Origin: Acidimicrobiales bacterium
GTDB lineage: Bacteria; Actinomycetota; Acidimicrobiia; Acidimicrobiales; Iamiaceae
Length of the DNA: 5,973 bases
Direction of reading: 5' to 3'
NCBI GenBank assembly: GCA_020439605.1
Contig: JAGQSI010000120.1
Location: forward strand, 1 to 5,973
The notes under the pieces are model-generated. The model ran no database searches. It was given only the letters and a program-made list of their open reading frames with translations, and was not told where the DNA came from. This document shows positions 5,787 through 5,973 of the stretch, piece after piece; the first letter of the stretch is position 1; every line of letters begins with the position of its first letter. A program made the translations under genes and the position numbers.

Positions 5787-5973
5787 TCAGTCCTGAGCCA
5801 ACGTAGCGGCGAGAGTTGCGCCGAGTTCCCAGGCTGCGTCCGTCGATTCACGATTCAACGGGCTAACCACCCGCAGCGGAGCAGCCACCGCTTTCCATTT
5901 GAGTCCGGCCACGATCCGTTCGATGTCTCGAATTGCTCCATCAACGTCGTTGTTGCCATGAACATAGACACCC
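5787..5973 (-). CDS. C-terminal part of an unrecognised protein, cut by the right edge
   Basis: The minus-strand frame enters at base 5972 already open and ends with TGA at 5787-5789, giving the last 61 residues. The sequence begins GVYVHGNNDVDGAIRDIERI and ends with an alanine-rich helix, AAWELGATLAATLAQD. The pattern of a strand, a helix, a strand (LRVVSPLN) and a terminal helix fits the end of an alpha/beta fold such as a flavodoxin or NADPH-dependent FMN reductase. That is a guess from shape, not a recognised motif. Codon composition looks like the neighbouring genes. The start, and any domain that would identify it, lie beyond the window. Confidence 0.55.
   Translation of the reverse strand, partial: GVYVHGNNDVDGAIRDIERIVAGLKWKAVAAPLRVVSPLNRESTDAAWELGATLAATLAQD

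Overview
The window looks like chromosomal DNA of a moderately GC-rich actinobacterium. The sigma-factor sequence, with its short N-terminus and a basic linker containing [13 protein letters not shown], suggests Acidimicrobiia or a relative. That placement is inferred from sequence style only; no marker gene here settles it.

Layout, left to right. (1) Positions 1-411, minus strand: the first 137 codons of a sigma-70 family RNA polymerase sigma factor, cut by the left edge. (2) A 161-bp divergent control region (412-572). (3) 573-1247, plus strand: a two-module protein resembling DUF2314 followed by DUF2185/Imm33. (4) A minus-strand gene cluster read from 4396 down to 1234: nadE (glutamine-dependent NAD+ synthetase), an EamA/DMT-type ten-helix transporter and an unrecognised 166-aa protein. 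The genes are separated by only a few bases and are probably one transcript. The last gene overlaps the end of the DUF2314/DUF2185 gene tail to tail by 14 bp. (5) A plus-strand cluster diverging from nadE across 34 bp: an unrecognised 190-aa protein (4431-5003), a complete MntA-type minimal nucleotidyltransferase antitoxin (5000-5272, ATGA overlap), and a decayed hepT (5262 to about 5567). (6) 5568-5786, mostly without a convincing gene. (7) 5787-5973, minus strand: the C-terminal 61 codons of an unrecognised protein cut by the right edge.

The clearest biology is the last step of NAD+ biosynthesis (nadE) coupled to a small-molecule transporter, and a HEPN-MNT (HepT/MntA) toxin-antitoxin locus. 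In that locus the antitoxin looks intact, but the toxin has an in-frame amber codon at position 16, at least one frameshift, and no recognisable HEPN catalytic motif. I see no RNA genes, CRISPR array, insertion sequence or convincing terminator. I found no clearly new system; the most interesting locus is the orphaned antitoxin and the unrecognised gene coupled to it.
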